This document shows positions 19,588-28,074 of a DNA stretch of 64,000 nt, piece by piece. Origin of the DNA: Arachnia propionica (lineage in GTDB: Bacteria > Actinomycetota > Actinomycetes > Propionibacteriales > Propionibacteriaceae). Within the stretch, counting starts at the first letter, position 1. Each line of letters opens with the position of its first letter. The notes beneath the pieces are model-generated. The model was given only the letters and a program-made list of their open reading frames with translations, was not told the DNA's origin and did no database searches. The stretch lies in contig NZ_RQZG01000008.1 in NCBI RefSeq assembly GCF_003859805.1, positions 141,912 to 205,911 on the forward strand, written 5' to 3'. The position numbers were made by a program, and so were the translations under genes.

Positions 19588-20724
19588 GTGGACATCAACA
19601 CGATCATCATCTGGATCCTCATGGGATTCATGGTCTTGGGTGCTCTGGACCGCGCCATCGGGAACAAGTTCGGTCTGGGGGAGCAGTTCGAGGAGGGCTT
19701 CAACGCCATGGGTCCCCTCGCCCTGGCCATGGTCGGTGTGATCTCCTTGGCCCCGGTGCTGGCCAAACTGCTGAACCCCGTCATCACCCCGCTCTACTCA
19801 CTGGTGGGGGCCGACCCGGCGATGTTCGCGGGCACCCTGCTGGCCTGTGACATGGGCGGTTGGCCACTGGCGGAGCGGCTGGCGCAGACCGAGGAGGCCG
19901 CGAAGCTCTCCGGCTTGGTGCTCGGCTCCATGATGGGTGCCACCGTCGTCTTCACCATCCCGGTGGCGCTCGGCATCATCGACAAGAACGACCGTGGCTA
20001 CCTGGCCAAGGGCATCCTGGCCGGCATCTGCACCATCCCGATCGGGGTGCTCATCTCCGGACTCGCCGCAGGTTTCCCGATCCTCATGATCCTGGTCAAC
20101 CTCATCCCCATCGTCGTGGCCGCCCTGCTCATCGCCCTCGGGCTGTGGAAGTTCCCCGACGCCATGACCACGGGCTTCGAGTGGTTCGGCAAGTTCCTGG
20201 TGGCGCTCATCAGCATCGGCCTCATGATCGCCGTCTTCGAGGCGAGGACCGAGGTCAAGATCATGCCCGAGGGCTGGGAACTCGACCCGGCCAGTGAGGG
20301 GATCGAGACCGTCGGTGTCATCGCGATGATGCTGCTGGGTGCCTTCCCGGCCGTCCACCTCATCATCAAGTTTGCCAGTCGCCCCCTCGGCAAGGTCGGT
20401 TCCCTGCTCGGGATGAACGACGCCGCCGCCGGTGGCATGATCGCCACCCTGGCCAACAACATCCCGATGTTCCAGATCATGAAGAACATGGATCCCCGTG
20501 GCAAGGTGCTCAACGCCGCCTTCGCGGTGAGCGCGGCCTTCGCGCTGGGCGACCACCTGGGATTCGTCGCCGCCTCCTCCCGGGAGATGATCGCCCCGGT
20601 CATCGTCGGCAAGCTGGTGGCCGGATTCGCCGCCATCGGTCTGGCCCTGCTGCTGTTCGGTCGTTCCCTGCCCAAGGCCTCCGAGGCGGCTGCGGCTGTC
20701 GAGGCAGAGGCAGAGGGAGCCTGA
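19588..20724 (+). CDS. eutH: ethanolamine permease EutH
   Basis: 378 residues, about ten membrane segments, starting with a GTG at 19588 after an AGGAGAAGGAAG site. Signature stretches are LLACDMGGWPLAERLA, GIIDKNDRGYLAKGILAG and ATLANNIPMFQIMKNM, typical of EutH. It imports ethanolamine where passive diffusion of the uncharged form is too slow. It is the first gene of the eut operon; eutN follows 3 bases after. The C-terminal tail is Ala/Glu-rich. Confidence 0.93.
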   Translation: MDINTIIIWILMGFMVLGALDRAIGNKFGLGEQFEEGFNAMGPLALAMVGVISLAPVLAKLLNPVITPLYSLVGADPAMFAGTLLACDMGGWPLAERLAQTEEAAKLSGLVLGSMMGATVVFTIPVALGIIDKNDRGYLAKGILAGICTIPIGVLISGLAAGFPILMILVNLIPIVVAALLIALGLWKFPDAMTTGFEWFGKFLVALISIGLMIAVFEARTEVKIMPEGWELDPASEGIETVGVIAMMLLGAFPAVHLIIKFASRPLGKVGSLLGMNDAAAGGMIATLANNIPMFQIMKNMDPRGKVLNAAFAVSAAFALGDHLGFVAASSREMIAPVIVGKLVAGFAAIGLALLLFGRSLPKASEAAAAVEAEAEGA

Positions 20725-20727
20725 GGC

Positions 20728-21018
20728 ATGAGGATCGCTCGAGTGGTCGGTGTGGCCGTGTCGACGGCCAAGGTGGAGAGCCTGCGGGGCAGCAAGTTGC
20801 TGGTGCTGCGTCCGGCCACCCCCTCCGATGAACCGCAGGGAGAGTTCTTCGTCGCCGCAGATGCCGTCGGTGCCGGGACCGGGGAGCTGGTGCTGGTCGC
20901 CAGCGGCAGTGCCAGCCGTCAGACCGAGTACACCGACGACGCGCCGGTCGATGCTGTCGTGATGGCGATCCTGGACTCCCTCGAGGTGGACGGCGAGATC
21001 ACCTTCAGGAAGCAGTGA
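20728..21018 (+). CDS. eutN: microcompartment vertex protein EutN/CcmL family (BMC-P)
   Basis: 96 residues with the pentamer fold: N-terminal MRIARVVGVAVSTAKVESLRG, middle LVLVASGSASRQTE and C-terminal VDAVVMAILDSLEV. Pentamers cap the vertices of the polyhedral shell. It overlaps the ribosome-site region of eutA by a few bases. It is the only vertex protein in the operon. Confidence 0.92.
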   Translation: MRIARVVGVAVSTAKVESLRGSKLLVLRPATPSDEPQGEFFVAADAVGAGTGELVLVASGSASRQTEYTDDAPVDAVVMAILDSLEVDGEITFRKQ

Positions 21019-21020
21019 CG

Positions 21021-22481
21021 ATGACGACGGGGACACGGGAGATGCTGAGTGTCGGCATCGACATCGGGACCACGACGAGTCAGCTCGTGGTGTCCCGGCT
21101 CACCGTGTCCAACCAGGCCAGGGTGGGGCTGGTGCCCCGCCTCGACGTCGACGAGCGGGCCGTGCTCCACCAGAGCGAACCGCACCTCACCCCGCTCAGC
21201 TCCCCCGAGGAGATCAACGTCACCGCGCTGGTCAGGATGATCCACGAGGAGTACATCCGAGCCGGTATCGACTCCTCCCAGGTGGAGACCGGGGCCGTGA
21301 TCATCACCGGGGAGACCGCGCGTACCCGCAACGCCGAGGCCATCCTCCAGGGGCTGTCGGACCTGGCCGGGGACTTCGTGGTCACCGTCGCGGGGCCGAG
21401 CCTGGAGTCCCAGATCGCCGGGCGTGGCTCAGGTGCCTCCGACTGGGCCGCTGACCACTACGCGACCATCATCAACGTGGACATCGGTGGCGGATCGGCC
21501 AATGCCGCCATCTTCCGCGCTGGCAAGCACGTCACCTCCGCAGCCGTCATGGTCGGCGGCAGGCAGGCCATCATCGACCCCGACAGTGGTCGTCTGGTCC
21601 ACCTCAAACCTGCGGGCCGGGACATCGTCGAGCACCTCGGGCTGGACATGCGCGTGGGCGAGCAGGTGTCGCTGCAGGTGCTGAGACAGTTCACCGACGC
21701 GATGGCCGACGTGGTGGTGGATCTCGTCCTGGGCCAGACCTCCCCGCTGGGGGAGAAACTCGCCCTGACCCCGCCGTTGGCCGTGGACGGCCCCGTCGCC
21801 GCGTACTTCGTCTCCGGGGGAGTGGGGGCGGCCTACTACGACGACGTGCCCTCCGAGACCGTCGCCGAGGTGGCCCGGTACGGCGACGTCGGGCCGCTGC
21901 TCGCCGCCTCGTTGCGGGAGAATCCCCGCTGGCGGCAGCTCCGGGTGGAACGACCAGCACAGACGTTGCGTGCAACCGTGCTCGGTGCCGCCAGCCAACA
22001 GGTCACCCTCTCCGGTTCCACGATCTGGGCGGAGCGTTCCCACCTGCCGCTGAAGAACCTTCCCGTCATCGAGCCCAGGATCCTGGAACACGTCCCCGCC
22101 TACCGGGACCCGGAGGCCGTCCGGCGCGCCGTCGCCCAGGCCGTGCAGCGGTGGGACCGAGGAGAGAGCGATCCCGGCAACTTCGTCATCGCCCTCGACC
22201 TGCCGGCACTCATGGTCTACCCGCAGGTCATCGACCTGGCCGCAGGACTCGCGGCCTTCGCCAGCGACTACCTGCCGGCCGACAAGCCCCTGGTGCTCGT
22301 CACCGAGCAGGACTACGCCCAGGTGCTGGGCCAGACCCTCAAGTCCAAGGCCCCCGATCGACCGGTCATCGTCGTTGACCAGATCGGGTTGGGCGAAGGC
22401 GACTTCATCGACATCGGTGAACCGCTGTTCGACGGCCGTGTCGTACCCGTGTCAGTCAAGACTCTCGTCTTCTACCAGTGA
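21021..22481 (+). CDS. eutA: ethanolamine ammonia-lyase reactivating factor EutA
   Basis: 486 residues from the ATG at 21021; a GTG at 21015 overlaps the eutN stop. The actin/Hsp70-type ATPase signature SVGIDIGTTTSQLVVSRL is at the N-terminus, with NVDIGGGSANAAIF in the middle and GGVGAAYYDD later. EutA swaps damaged cobalamin out of EutBC in an ATP-dependent way. Placement directly before eutB-eutC is as in other eut operons. Full length. Confidence 0.94.
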   Translation: MTTGTREMLSVGIDIGTTTSQLVVSRLTVSNQARVGLVPRLDVDERAVLHQSEPHLTPLSSPEEINVTALVRMIHEEYIRAGIDSSQVETGAVIITGETARTRNAEAILQGLSDLAGDFVVTVAGPSLESQIAGRGSGASDWAADHYATIINVDIGGGSANAAIFRAGKHVTSAAVMVGGRQAIIDPDSGRLVHLKPAGRDIVEHLGLDMRVGEQVSLQVLRQFTDAMADVVVDLVLGQTSPLGEKLALTPPLAVDGPVAAYFVSGGVGAAYYDDVPSETVAEVARYGDVGPLLAASLRENPRWRQLRVERPAQTLRATVLGAASQQVTLSGSTIWAERSHLPLKNLPVIEPRILEHVPAYRDPEAVRRAVAQAVQRWDRGESDPGNFVIALDLPALMVYPQVIDLAAGLAAFASDYLPADKPLVLVTEQDYAQVLGQTLKSKAPDRPVIVVDQIGLGEGDFIDIGEPLFDGRVVPVSVKTLVFYQ

Positions 22482-22501
22482 GGACCGAAGGAAGGAACAC
22501 C

Positions 22502-22531
22502 ATGCAAGCAGAGATCGAGGAGGTGGCCTGA
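22502..22531 (+). other. possible nine-residue leader ORF overlapping the eutB start
   Basis: ATG at 22502 follows the purine-rich site GAAGGAAGGAAC and encodes nine codons (MQAEIEEVA) ending in TGA. That stop overlaps the eutB ATG as TGATG. The arrangement would allow translational coupling. The GAGGAGG inside the mini-ORF also serves as the eutB ribosome site, so the mini-ORF may be incidental. Confidence 0.35.
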
Positions 22532-23898
22532 TGTTGCTGCGCACCAAGCTGTTCGGCGAGACCTACGAGTTCAAGGATCTCAAGGAGCTGCTCGCCAAGG
22601 CCAACGAGGAGAAGTCCGGCGACCAGCAGGCCGGTATCGCCGCACGTTCCTCGGCGGAACGGGTGGCGGCGAGACTGGTCCTCGCGGAGGTGCCGCTCTC
22701 CGCGCTGCGTGAGAACCCGGTGATCCCGTACGACGAGGACGAGGTGACCCGCGTCATCGACGATGCGGTCAACGAGACCATCTACAACGAGATCAAGAAC
22801 TGGACCGTCGGTGAGTTCCGGGAGTGGATCCTCAGCAACAACACCACCAGCGACATGATCAAACGGGTGAGCAACGCGCTGACCGGTGAGATGGTCGCGG
22901 GCGTCACCAAACTGATGAGCAACCTCGACCTCGTGCTGGGCGGCCGCAAGATCACCGTCGTCAAGCACTGCAACAACACGATCGGGCAGCCCGGCAGGCT
23001 CGCCTCCCGCAACCAGCCGAACCACCCGACCGACTCCGTCGACGGCATCCGGGCCACCGCCTACGAGGGACTGTCCTACGGTTCTGGTGACTCCGTGATC
23101 GGGATCAACCCCTCCGATGACTCGGTGAGCAGCGTCAGCCGCCTGCTGGAGATGACCAAGGAGATCATCGACCGCTGGGAGATCCCGACCCAGAACTGCG
23201 TGCTGGCCCACGTCACCACACAGATGGAGTGCATGAAGCGGGGCGCCCCGGTGGGGCTGTTGTTCCAGAGCCTCGCCGGATCCCAGAAGGCGATGGAGAG
23301 CTTCGGCGTCAGCGTCGGTCTGATGGACGAGGCCTACGAGATGGCGAAGAAGTACTGCTGGACCGAGGGGCCCAACTACATGTACTTCGAGACCGGGCAG
23401 GGCTCGGCACTCTCGGCCGATGCCCACAACGGTGCGGACCAGCTCTGTCTGGAGGCCCGGATCTACTCGATGTGCAAGCGGTGGGACCCCTACCAGGTCA
23501 ACACCGTCGTCGGTTTCATCGGTCCCGAGTACCTCTATGACGCGACGCAGATCACGCGGGCCGGTCTGGAGGACCACTTCATGGGCAAGCTCACCGGCAT
23601 CTCGATGGGCTGCGACGTCTGCTACACCAACCACGCCAAGGCCACCCAGAACGATCTGGAGAACCTGGCGGTGCTGTTCGCCTCCGCCGGTGGCAGCTTC
23701 ATCATGGGCGTGCCCCAGGGTGATGACGCGATGCTGTCCTACCAGTCCACGAGCTACCACGACGCACCTGCACTGCGTCAGGCCCTCGGGCTGCGTCCTC
23801 TGCCCGAGTTCGAGGCCTGGCTCGAGGACATCGGGTTGTGGCGCAACGGTCAGCTCACCGATCTCGCCGGTGACCCCTCCTTCTTCCTCAAGAGGTGA
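22531..23898 (+). CDS. eutB: ethanolamine ammonia-lyase large subunit EutB
   Basis: 455 residues, the usual length. Conserved segments include NGL-type catalytic barrel strands: VVKHCNNTIGQPGRLASRNQ, EGLSYGSGDSVIGINPSDD, HVTTQMECMKRGAPVGLLFQ and FETGQGSALSADAHNG, which hold the ethanolamine-binding and cobalamin-facing residues. With EutC it converts ethanolamine to acetaldehyde and ammonia by a radical mechanism. GAGGAGG lies 7 bases before the ATG. eutC begins 5 bases after the stop. Confidence 0.97.
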   Translation: MLLRTKLFGETYEFKDLKELLAKANEEKSGDQQAGIAARSSAERVAARLVLAEVPLSALRENPVIPYDEDEVTRVIDDAVNETIYNEIKNWTVGEFREWILSNNTTSDMIKRVSNALTGEMVAGVTKLMSNLDLVLGGRKITVVKHCNNTIGQPGRLASRNQPNHPTDSVDGIRATAYEGLSYGSGDSVIGINPSDDSVSSVSRLLEMTKEIIDRWEIPTQNCVLAHVTTQMECMKRGAPVGLLFQSLAGSQKAMESFGVSVGLMDEAYEMAKKYCWTEGPNYMYFETGQGSALSADAHNGADQLCLEARIYSMCKRWDPYQVNTVVGFIGPEYLYDATQITRAGLEDHFMGKLTGISMGCDVCYTNHAKATQNDLENLAVLFASAGGSFIMGVPQGDDAMLSYQSTSYHDAPALRQALGLRPLPEFEAWLEDIGLWRNGQLTDLAGDPSFFLKR

Positions 23899-23903
23899 TT
23901 GAC

Positions 23904-24803
23904 ATGACTGAGAACCTTGAGCAGATCGTCGCCCGCGTCATCGCGGAACTGAAGCGGGAGGGGATCACCGCTCCCGCCACCACACCGGCTCCTGCCGTAC
24001 CGACAGCGCAGGGCGACCTGGTCATCGACCTCCCTGACCCCACCGTCCCCGAGGAGCGTCACAAGCTGCGGGTGGACAACCCGTACGACGCCGACGGCCT
24101 CCGCAACCTCTGCGCCACCACGAATGCCAGGATCGGGGTCGGTCGGGCCGGGGCCCGTCCCAAGACCCCGAACCTGCTGCTGTTCCAGGCCGACCACGGG
24201 GTGACCCAGGATGCCATCTACGGGGTGGTGGAGGAGGAGACCAAGGATGCGCTGGGCCTGTTCAGCGTCTCCAGCCGGGCCCAGGACCGCGCCGAGTACC
24301 TGCTGCGGCCCGACCTGGGGCGGCTCCTCACCGATGAGGCCAAGGCGACGATCACGGAGCGTTGCAGGAAGAACCCCGATGTCCAGATCTGCGTCGGTGA
24401 CGGCCTGTCGGCGGCGGCGATCACCAACAACCTGGCGAACATCTACCCGGTCATCGAGCAGGGCCTGACCTCGGCCGGATTGACGCTCGGCACGCCGTTC
24501 TTCATCGAGAACTGCCGCGTCGGGGTGATGAACGACGTCAACACCATCGTCCAGGCCAAGGTGCTGATCCTGCTCATCGGGGAACGCCCCGGGCTCGGCA
24601 TCGCCGATGCGATGAGCGTCTACATGGGCTTCGACCCGCAGCCCGGCAAGAACGACGCCGACCGGGACCTGATCTGCATGATCACCACCCACGGCGGCAC
24701 CAACCCCCTCGAGGCCGGTGCCTACGTCGTCGAGGTGGTCAAGAAGATGATCCAGCACGGTGCTTCCGGGGTGAAGCTCCGCGAACTCGCAACCGGTGCC
24801 TGA
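23904..24803 (+). CDS. eutC: ethanolamine ammonia-lyase small subunit EutC with N-terminal encapsulation helix
   Basis: 299 residues from the ATG at 23904. Residues about 4-20 (LEQIVARVIAELKREG) form an amphipathic helix followed by an Ala/Pro/Thr linker, the usual signal that carries the enzyme into the microcompartment. The catalytic part has ARIGVGRAGARPKT, FQADHGVTQDAIY, VGDGLSAAAITNN and SVYMGFDPQPGKND. It provides part of the cobalamin-binding site. Ends 10 bases before eutL. Confidence 0.96.
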   Translation: MTENLEQIVARVIAELKREGITAPATTPAPAVPTAQGDLVIDLPDPTVPEERHKLRVDNPYDADGLRNLCATTNARIGVGRAGARPKTPNLLLFQADHGVTQDAIYGVVEEETKDALGLFSVSSRAQDRAEYLLRPDLGRLLTDEAKATITERCRKNPDVQICVGDGLSAAAITNNLANIYPVIEQGLTSAGLTLGTPFFIENCRVGVMNDVNTIVQAKVLILLIGERPGLGIADAMSVYMGFDPQPGKNDADRDLICMITTHGGTNPLEAGAYVVEVVKKMIQHGASGVKLRELATGA

Positions 24804-24813
24804 GGAGGAGACC

Positions 24814-25470
24814 ATGGCCATTCTTGAACCCATCAAGCCCACGATCCTGGCGGCCCGCATCATCTCCAACGTCGACCGCGGTTTCGCCAAGCACCTGGAA
24901 CTGGGGGACGAGCACCGGGCCCTGGCCCTGGTGACCTGCGACATCGACGATGCGCTGTACGTCTCCCTCGACGAGGCGACCAAGTTCGCCGAGGTCGACG
25001 TCGTCTACGCCAAGAGTTTCTACGCCGGTTCGGCCCACGCCTCTGGACCGCTGTCCGGTGAGATCATCGGCATCCTGGCGGGGCCGACCCCTGCCGAGGT
25101 CCGGTCGGGTCTCGACGCCTGCATCGCCCACTGCGAGGAGGAGGCCTTCTTCTACGCTGCCGACGAGGCCGGGGAGCTCGCCTTCTTCCCGCACCTGATC
25201 AGCAGCACCGGGACCTACCTGTCGAAGGAGGCCGGGATCCGTCCCGGCGAGGCCCTGGCCTACCTCATCGCACCCCCACTCGAGGCCACCTACGCCCTCG
25301 ATGCGGCGATGAAGGCGGCCGAGGTCGAGATGAAGGTCTTCTTCGCGCCGCCCTCCGAGACGAACTTCGCCGGTGGTCTGCTGACCGGGTCGCAGAGTGC
25401 CTGCCGTGCCGCGTGCTCCGCGTTCCAGGACGCCGTGCTGGACATCGCGGCCAGCCCTCGGAGGTACTGA
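24814..25470 (+). CDS. eutL: microcompartment trimeric shell protein EutL (BMC-T)
   Basis: 218 residues, two fused BMC-like domains. Recognisable parts are LAARIISNVDRGFAKHLEL, ACIAHCEEEAFFYAADE and LIAPPLEATYALDAAMKAA, with FAPPSETNFAGGLLTGSQSA near the C-terminus. EutL trimers have a gated pore in the shell; an ethanolamine-binding site in the pore is known for E. coli EutL. GAGGAG lies before the ATG at 24814. eutE starts 2 bases after the stop. Confidence 0.95.
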   Translation: MAILEPIKPTILAARIISNVDRGFAKHLELGDEHRALALVTCDIDDALYVSLDEATKFAEVDVVYAKSFYAGSAHASGPLSGEIIGILAGPTPAEVRSGLDACIAHCEEEAFFYAADEAGELAFFPHLISSTGTYLSKEAGIRPGEALAYLIAPPLEATYALDAAMKAAEVEMKVFFAPPSETNFAGGLLTGSQSACRAACSAFQDAVLDIAASPRRY

Positions 25471-25471
25471 G

Positions 25472-26983
25472 GTGACCGACAAGCTCCATGACGCTGATCT
25501 GTTGTCCGTGCAGCAGGCCCGGGACCTGTGCACGAATGCGCGAAAGGCCATGCGGCAGTTCCAGTTCGCCTCCCAGGAGGAGGTGGACCAGATCTGTGAG
25601 GCCATGGTCGCCGCCGCGATGGCGGAGGCCGGACGGCTCGGCCGGATGGCCCACGAGGAGACGGGCTTCGGGTACCCCGCCCACAAGAAGCTGAAGAACG
25701 AGTTCGCGGCCTCCAACGTGTGGGAGTCCATCAAGGACGTCCCCACCTGCGGGATCCTGCGGCACGACGAGGAACGCCGGATCGTCGAGATCGGCTGGCC
25801 CGTCGGGGTGATCGTCGCACTGACCCCCTCGACCAACCCCACCTCCACGGCGATCTTCAAGATCCTCATCGGGGTCAAGGCCCGCAATGCGGTGGTCGTG
25901 GCCCCCCACCCCTCGGCGGCCAAGTGCACGGCCGAGGCCGTGCGCATCATGATCGAGGCGGGGGAGAAGGCAGGGATGCCGCCCGGCCTGGTGGGATGCC
26001 TCACCGACATCACCATCGACGGCACCAATGCCCTGATGGATCATCATGCGACGTCGATGATCCTCGCCACGGGTGGCCCCGGCATGGTCAAGGCCGCACA
26101 CAGCAAGGGCAAGCCGGCACTGGGCGTGGGACCGGGCAACGTCCCGGCCTACGTGGACCGCAGCGCCCACATCGTCAAGGCCGCCCAGATGATCGTGGAG
26201 TCGAAGTCCTTCGACTGCTCCACCATCTGCGCCACCGAGCAGGCGGTGATCGCGGATGCGCCCATCGCCGAACGGCTCAAGGCGGAGATGCAGGCCCGCG
26301 GTGCCCACTGGTTGACCAGGCAGGAGGCGGACAAGCTCGCTGCGAGGATGTTCCGTCCCAACGGGATGATGGTGGCGGACCTGGTGGGGCGCACCCCCCA
26401 GTACATCGCTTCCAAGGTCGGGATCGAGGTGCCCGCCGACGCGCGCATCCTCGTCGCCGATCTCGACGGGATCGGTCCGGAGCATCCGCTGTCGAGGGAG
26501 AAGCTCACCACCGTGCTCGGCTGGATGGTCGAGGACGGGTGGCGTGCCGGATGTGCCAGGGCACTGGAGATGCTGACCTTCGGCGGCGACGGGCACACCG
26601 TGGTCATCCACTCCCGTGACGAGGAGTCCGTCCTCGCCTTCGGGATCGAGAAACCCGCCTTCCGGGTCATCGTGAACACCTGGGGATCCCTGGGGGCCGT
26701 GGGCTGCACGACGGGGTTGATGCCGTCGCTGACCCTGGCCCCGGGTGGCATCGGTGGTGCCGTGGTCTCCGACAACATCACCATCCACCACGTGCTCAAC
26801 ATCAAGCGCGTGGCCTATCAGCTGCACGACGCCCCCGCCGTGGCGCGGGCACACGGTGGCGGGGATGCCGCCTCGACCAGGGCAGCCGCCCCGATGGCGG
26901 CGACCCATCAGGATGCAGCTGATGTGATCGAACGCATCGTCGCCAAGGTGCTCGCCGAGATGCAGGACCGGGGCGGGAGTTGA
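25472..26983 (+). CDS. eutE: CoA-acylating acetaldehyde dehydrogenase EutE with C-terminal encapsulation helix
   Basis: 503 residues from the GTG at 25472. It converts acetaldehyde, NAD+ and CoA to acetyl-CoA. The catalytic Cys is expected at about 253 in [10 protein letters not shown], as in the AdhE/ALDH family. This differs from the usual PduP-like EutE motif. The NAD-binding part has [15 protein letters not shown] and [23 protein letters not shown] lies near the end. The N-terminus lacks the classic targeting helix. Instead, after a Gly/Ala/Thr linker, residues about 481-498 ([16 protein letters not shown]) form an amphipathic helix that looks like an encapsulation peptide. Confidence 0.9.
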   Translation: MTDKLHDADLLSVQQARDLCTNARKAMRQFQFASQEEVDQICEAMVAAAMAEAGRLGRMAHEETGFGYPAHKKLKNEFAASNVWESIKDVPTCGILRHDEERRIVEIGWPVGVIVALTPSTNPTSTAIFKILIGVKARNAVVVAPHPSAAKCTAEAVRIMIEAGEKAGMPPGLVGCLTDITIDGTNALMDHHATSMILATGGPGMVKAAHSKGKPALGVGPGNVPAYVDRSAHIVKAAQMIVESKSFDCSTICATEQAVIADAPIAERLKAEMQARGAHWLTRQEADKLAARMFRPNGMMVADLVGRTPQYIASKVGIEVPADARILVADLDGIGPEHPLSREKLTTVLGWMVEDGWRAGCARALEMLTFGGDGHTVVIHSRDEESVLAFGIEKPAFRVIVNTWGSLGAVGCTTGLMPSLTLAPGGIGGAVVSDNITIHHVLNIKRVAYQLHDAPAVARAHGGGDAASTRAAAPMAATHQDAADVIERIVAKVLAEMQDRGGS

Positions 26984-27001
26984 CCGGGGAAGGAGATGTG
27001 A

Positions 27002-27157
27002 GTGACGGTCCAGACAACCGACAGCGCCTCCACCGAAAAGGTGGAGCCCCGTGGGGGCGCGACCAAAGCGGTTCCACCAAGCAAGGCCGAGGCCGCATCC
27101 GCGGCAACGGCAACCACCAGGAAGAAGCCAGCAACCAACACAAAGAGGAGTACTCCC
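27002..27157 (+). other. possible N-terminal extension of EutM from an upstream GTG start
   Basis: The 174 bases between eutE and the eutM ATG are open in the eutM frame from a GTG at 27002. That GTG has its own AAGGAG site 6 bases upstream. The 52 codons encode an Ala/Thr/Lys/Pro-rich, low-complexity stretch. About 70 percent of third positions are G or C, lower than in neighbours, so it may be leader RNA rather than protein. If translated it would give a long shell protein form. It also contains GGTGGA and TCCACC arms that could pair in RNA. Confidence 0.45.
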
Positions 27158-27448
27158 ATGGCTGATGTCCAGATGATCGCTCTCGGCATGGTCGAGACCA
27201 AGGGCCTCGTCGGCGCCGTCGAAGCGGCGGACGCGATGGTCAAGGCCGCCAACGTCCGCCTCATCGGCAAGGAGCAGATCGGTGCCGGTTACGTCACCGT
27301 CATGGTCCGTGGCGATGTCGGTGCGGTCAAGGCCGCCACCGATGCCGGTGCCGCTGCTGCCGGTCGCGTCGGTGAGCTCATCAGCGTGCACGTGATCCCG
27401 CGTCCCCACGGTGACGTCGAGATCATCCTGCCCGGCGGCAAGGCCTGA
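27158..27448 (+). CDS. eutM: microcompartment hexameric shell protein EutM (BMC-H)
   Basis: 96 residues from the ATG at 27158, with GAGGAG 7 bases upstream. Canonical BMC fold: [20 protein letters not shown], then [35 protein letters not shown] and [15 protein letters not shown] [13 protein letters not shown] at the end. Hexamers tile the shell facets and let small molecules through the pore. It is the only BMC-H gene in the operon, so it must supply most of the shell. eutQ starts 5 bases later. Confidence 0.95.
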   Translation: MADVQMIALGMVETKGLVGAVEAADAMVKAANVRLIGKEQIGAGYVTVMVRGDVGAVKAATDAGAAAAGRVGELISVHVIPRPHGDVEIILPGGKA

Positions 27449-27453
27449 GATCG

Positions 27454-28074
27454 ATGGGTGGTCGCCTCGTCATCACTGCTGACCGGGTCCGCGACGCTGT
27501 TGGAGGCAGCCTCGAGGTCCCGGCGGGAGCGGTCGTCACGCCGCTGGCGCGGGACGTGGCGGCGGATCTCGGGGTCACCCTGGTGGAGGGCACCGGAACG
27601 CAGGCAGCCGCCCCGGCCAAGGGGCAGGGTGCTCTCGCTGACCAGGTGCGCGACATCGTGACGAAACTGCTGGCCGGAACAGGGCTCGGGACCGGGGTGA
27701 ACGCCCCGGCCCCGGCCCATCCGGTCAAGCTGTGTCGCGGTGACCAGGTGGTGACCGAGCCCTTCCCGTACCCCGGGCCGCAACCCGGCCAGCAGGTCAG
27801 GACCGCTGATGTGGTCACCGGTGAGGACGGTTCCCCGATGGCGGCGGGATACATGTCGCTGACCAAGGGTTCCTTCCCCTGGCACTTCAGCTACGACGAA
27901 GTCCAGATCGTCCTCGAGGGGGAGCTCCACCTCGGGACCCCGGACGGCGTCCGTGTCGGTCGTCCCGGGGATGTGCTCTACGTCCCCAAGGGCTCCGACA
28001 TCACCTTCGGCACTCCCAGCTGGGCCCGTTTCGTCTATGTGACGTTCCCGGCTGACTGGGAGGCCGGACTGTGA
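27454..28074 (+). CDS. eutQ: EutQ (cupin-fold ethanolamine utilisation protein) with N-terminal BMC-associated domain
   Basis: 206 residues. The C-terminal half is the EutQ cupin: HFSYDEVQIVLEGELHLGT, RPGDVLYVPKGSDITFGTP and RFVYVTFPADWE. In Salmonella EutQ has acetate kinase activity and links the compartment with the cell. Residues 5-45 (LVITADRVRDAV to VTPLARDVAADLG) are a short domain that recurs in EutT and the unnamed protein at 29671. Residues 60-75 (ALADQVRDIVTKLLAG) form an amphipathic helix like an encapsulation peptide. Its last bases overlap the eutT start. Confidence 0.9.
   Translation: MGGRLVITADRVRDAVGGSLEVPAGAVVTPLARDVAADLGVTLVEGTGTQAAAPAKGQGALADQVRDIVTKLLAGTGLGTGVNAPAPAHPVKLCRGDQVVTEPFPYPGPQPGQQVRTADVVTGEDGSPMAAGYMSLTKGSFPWHFSYDEVQIVLEGELHLGTPDGVRVGRPGDVLYVPKGSDITFGTPSWARFVYVTFPADWEAGL

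Noticed and set aside
19391..19588. Possible cobalamin riboswitch in the eutH leader because of a GCCACTG box
   Set aside because: The short box is there, but the conserved core of cobalamin riboswitches (GGGAA, GGTG-AA-TCC, CCCGC-ACTGT) is not recognisable in the 196-base gap. An inverted repeat explains the GGCCACTG sequence better.
22375..23898. 507-residue EutB with N-terminal extension
   Set aside because: The extra part is the eutA 3' end and the gap read in another frame; the ATG at 22531 has a strong ribosome site and gives normal length.
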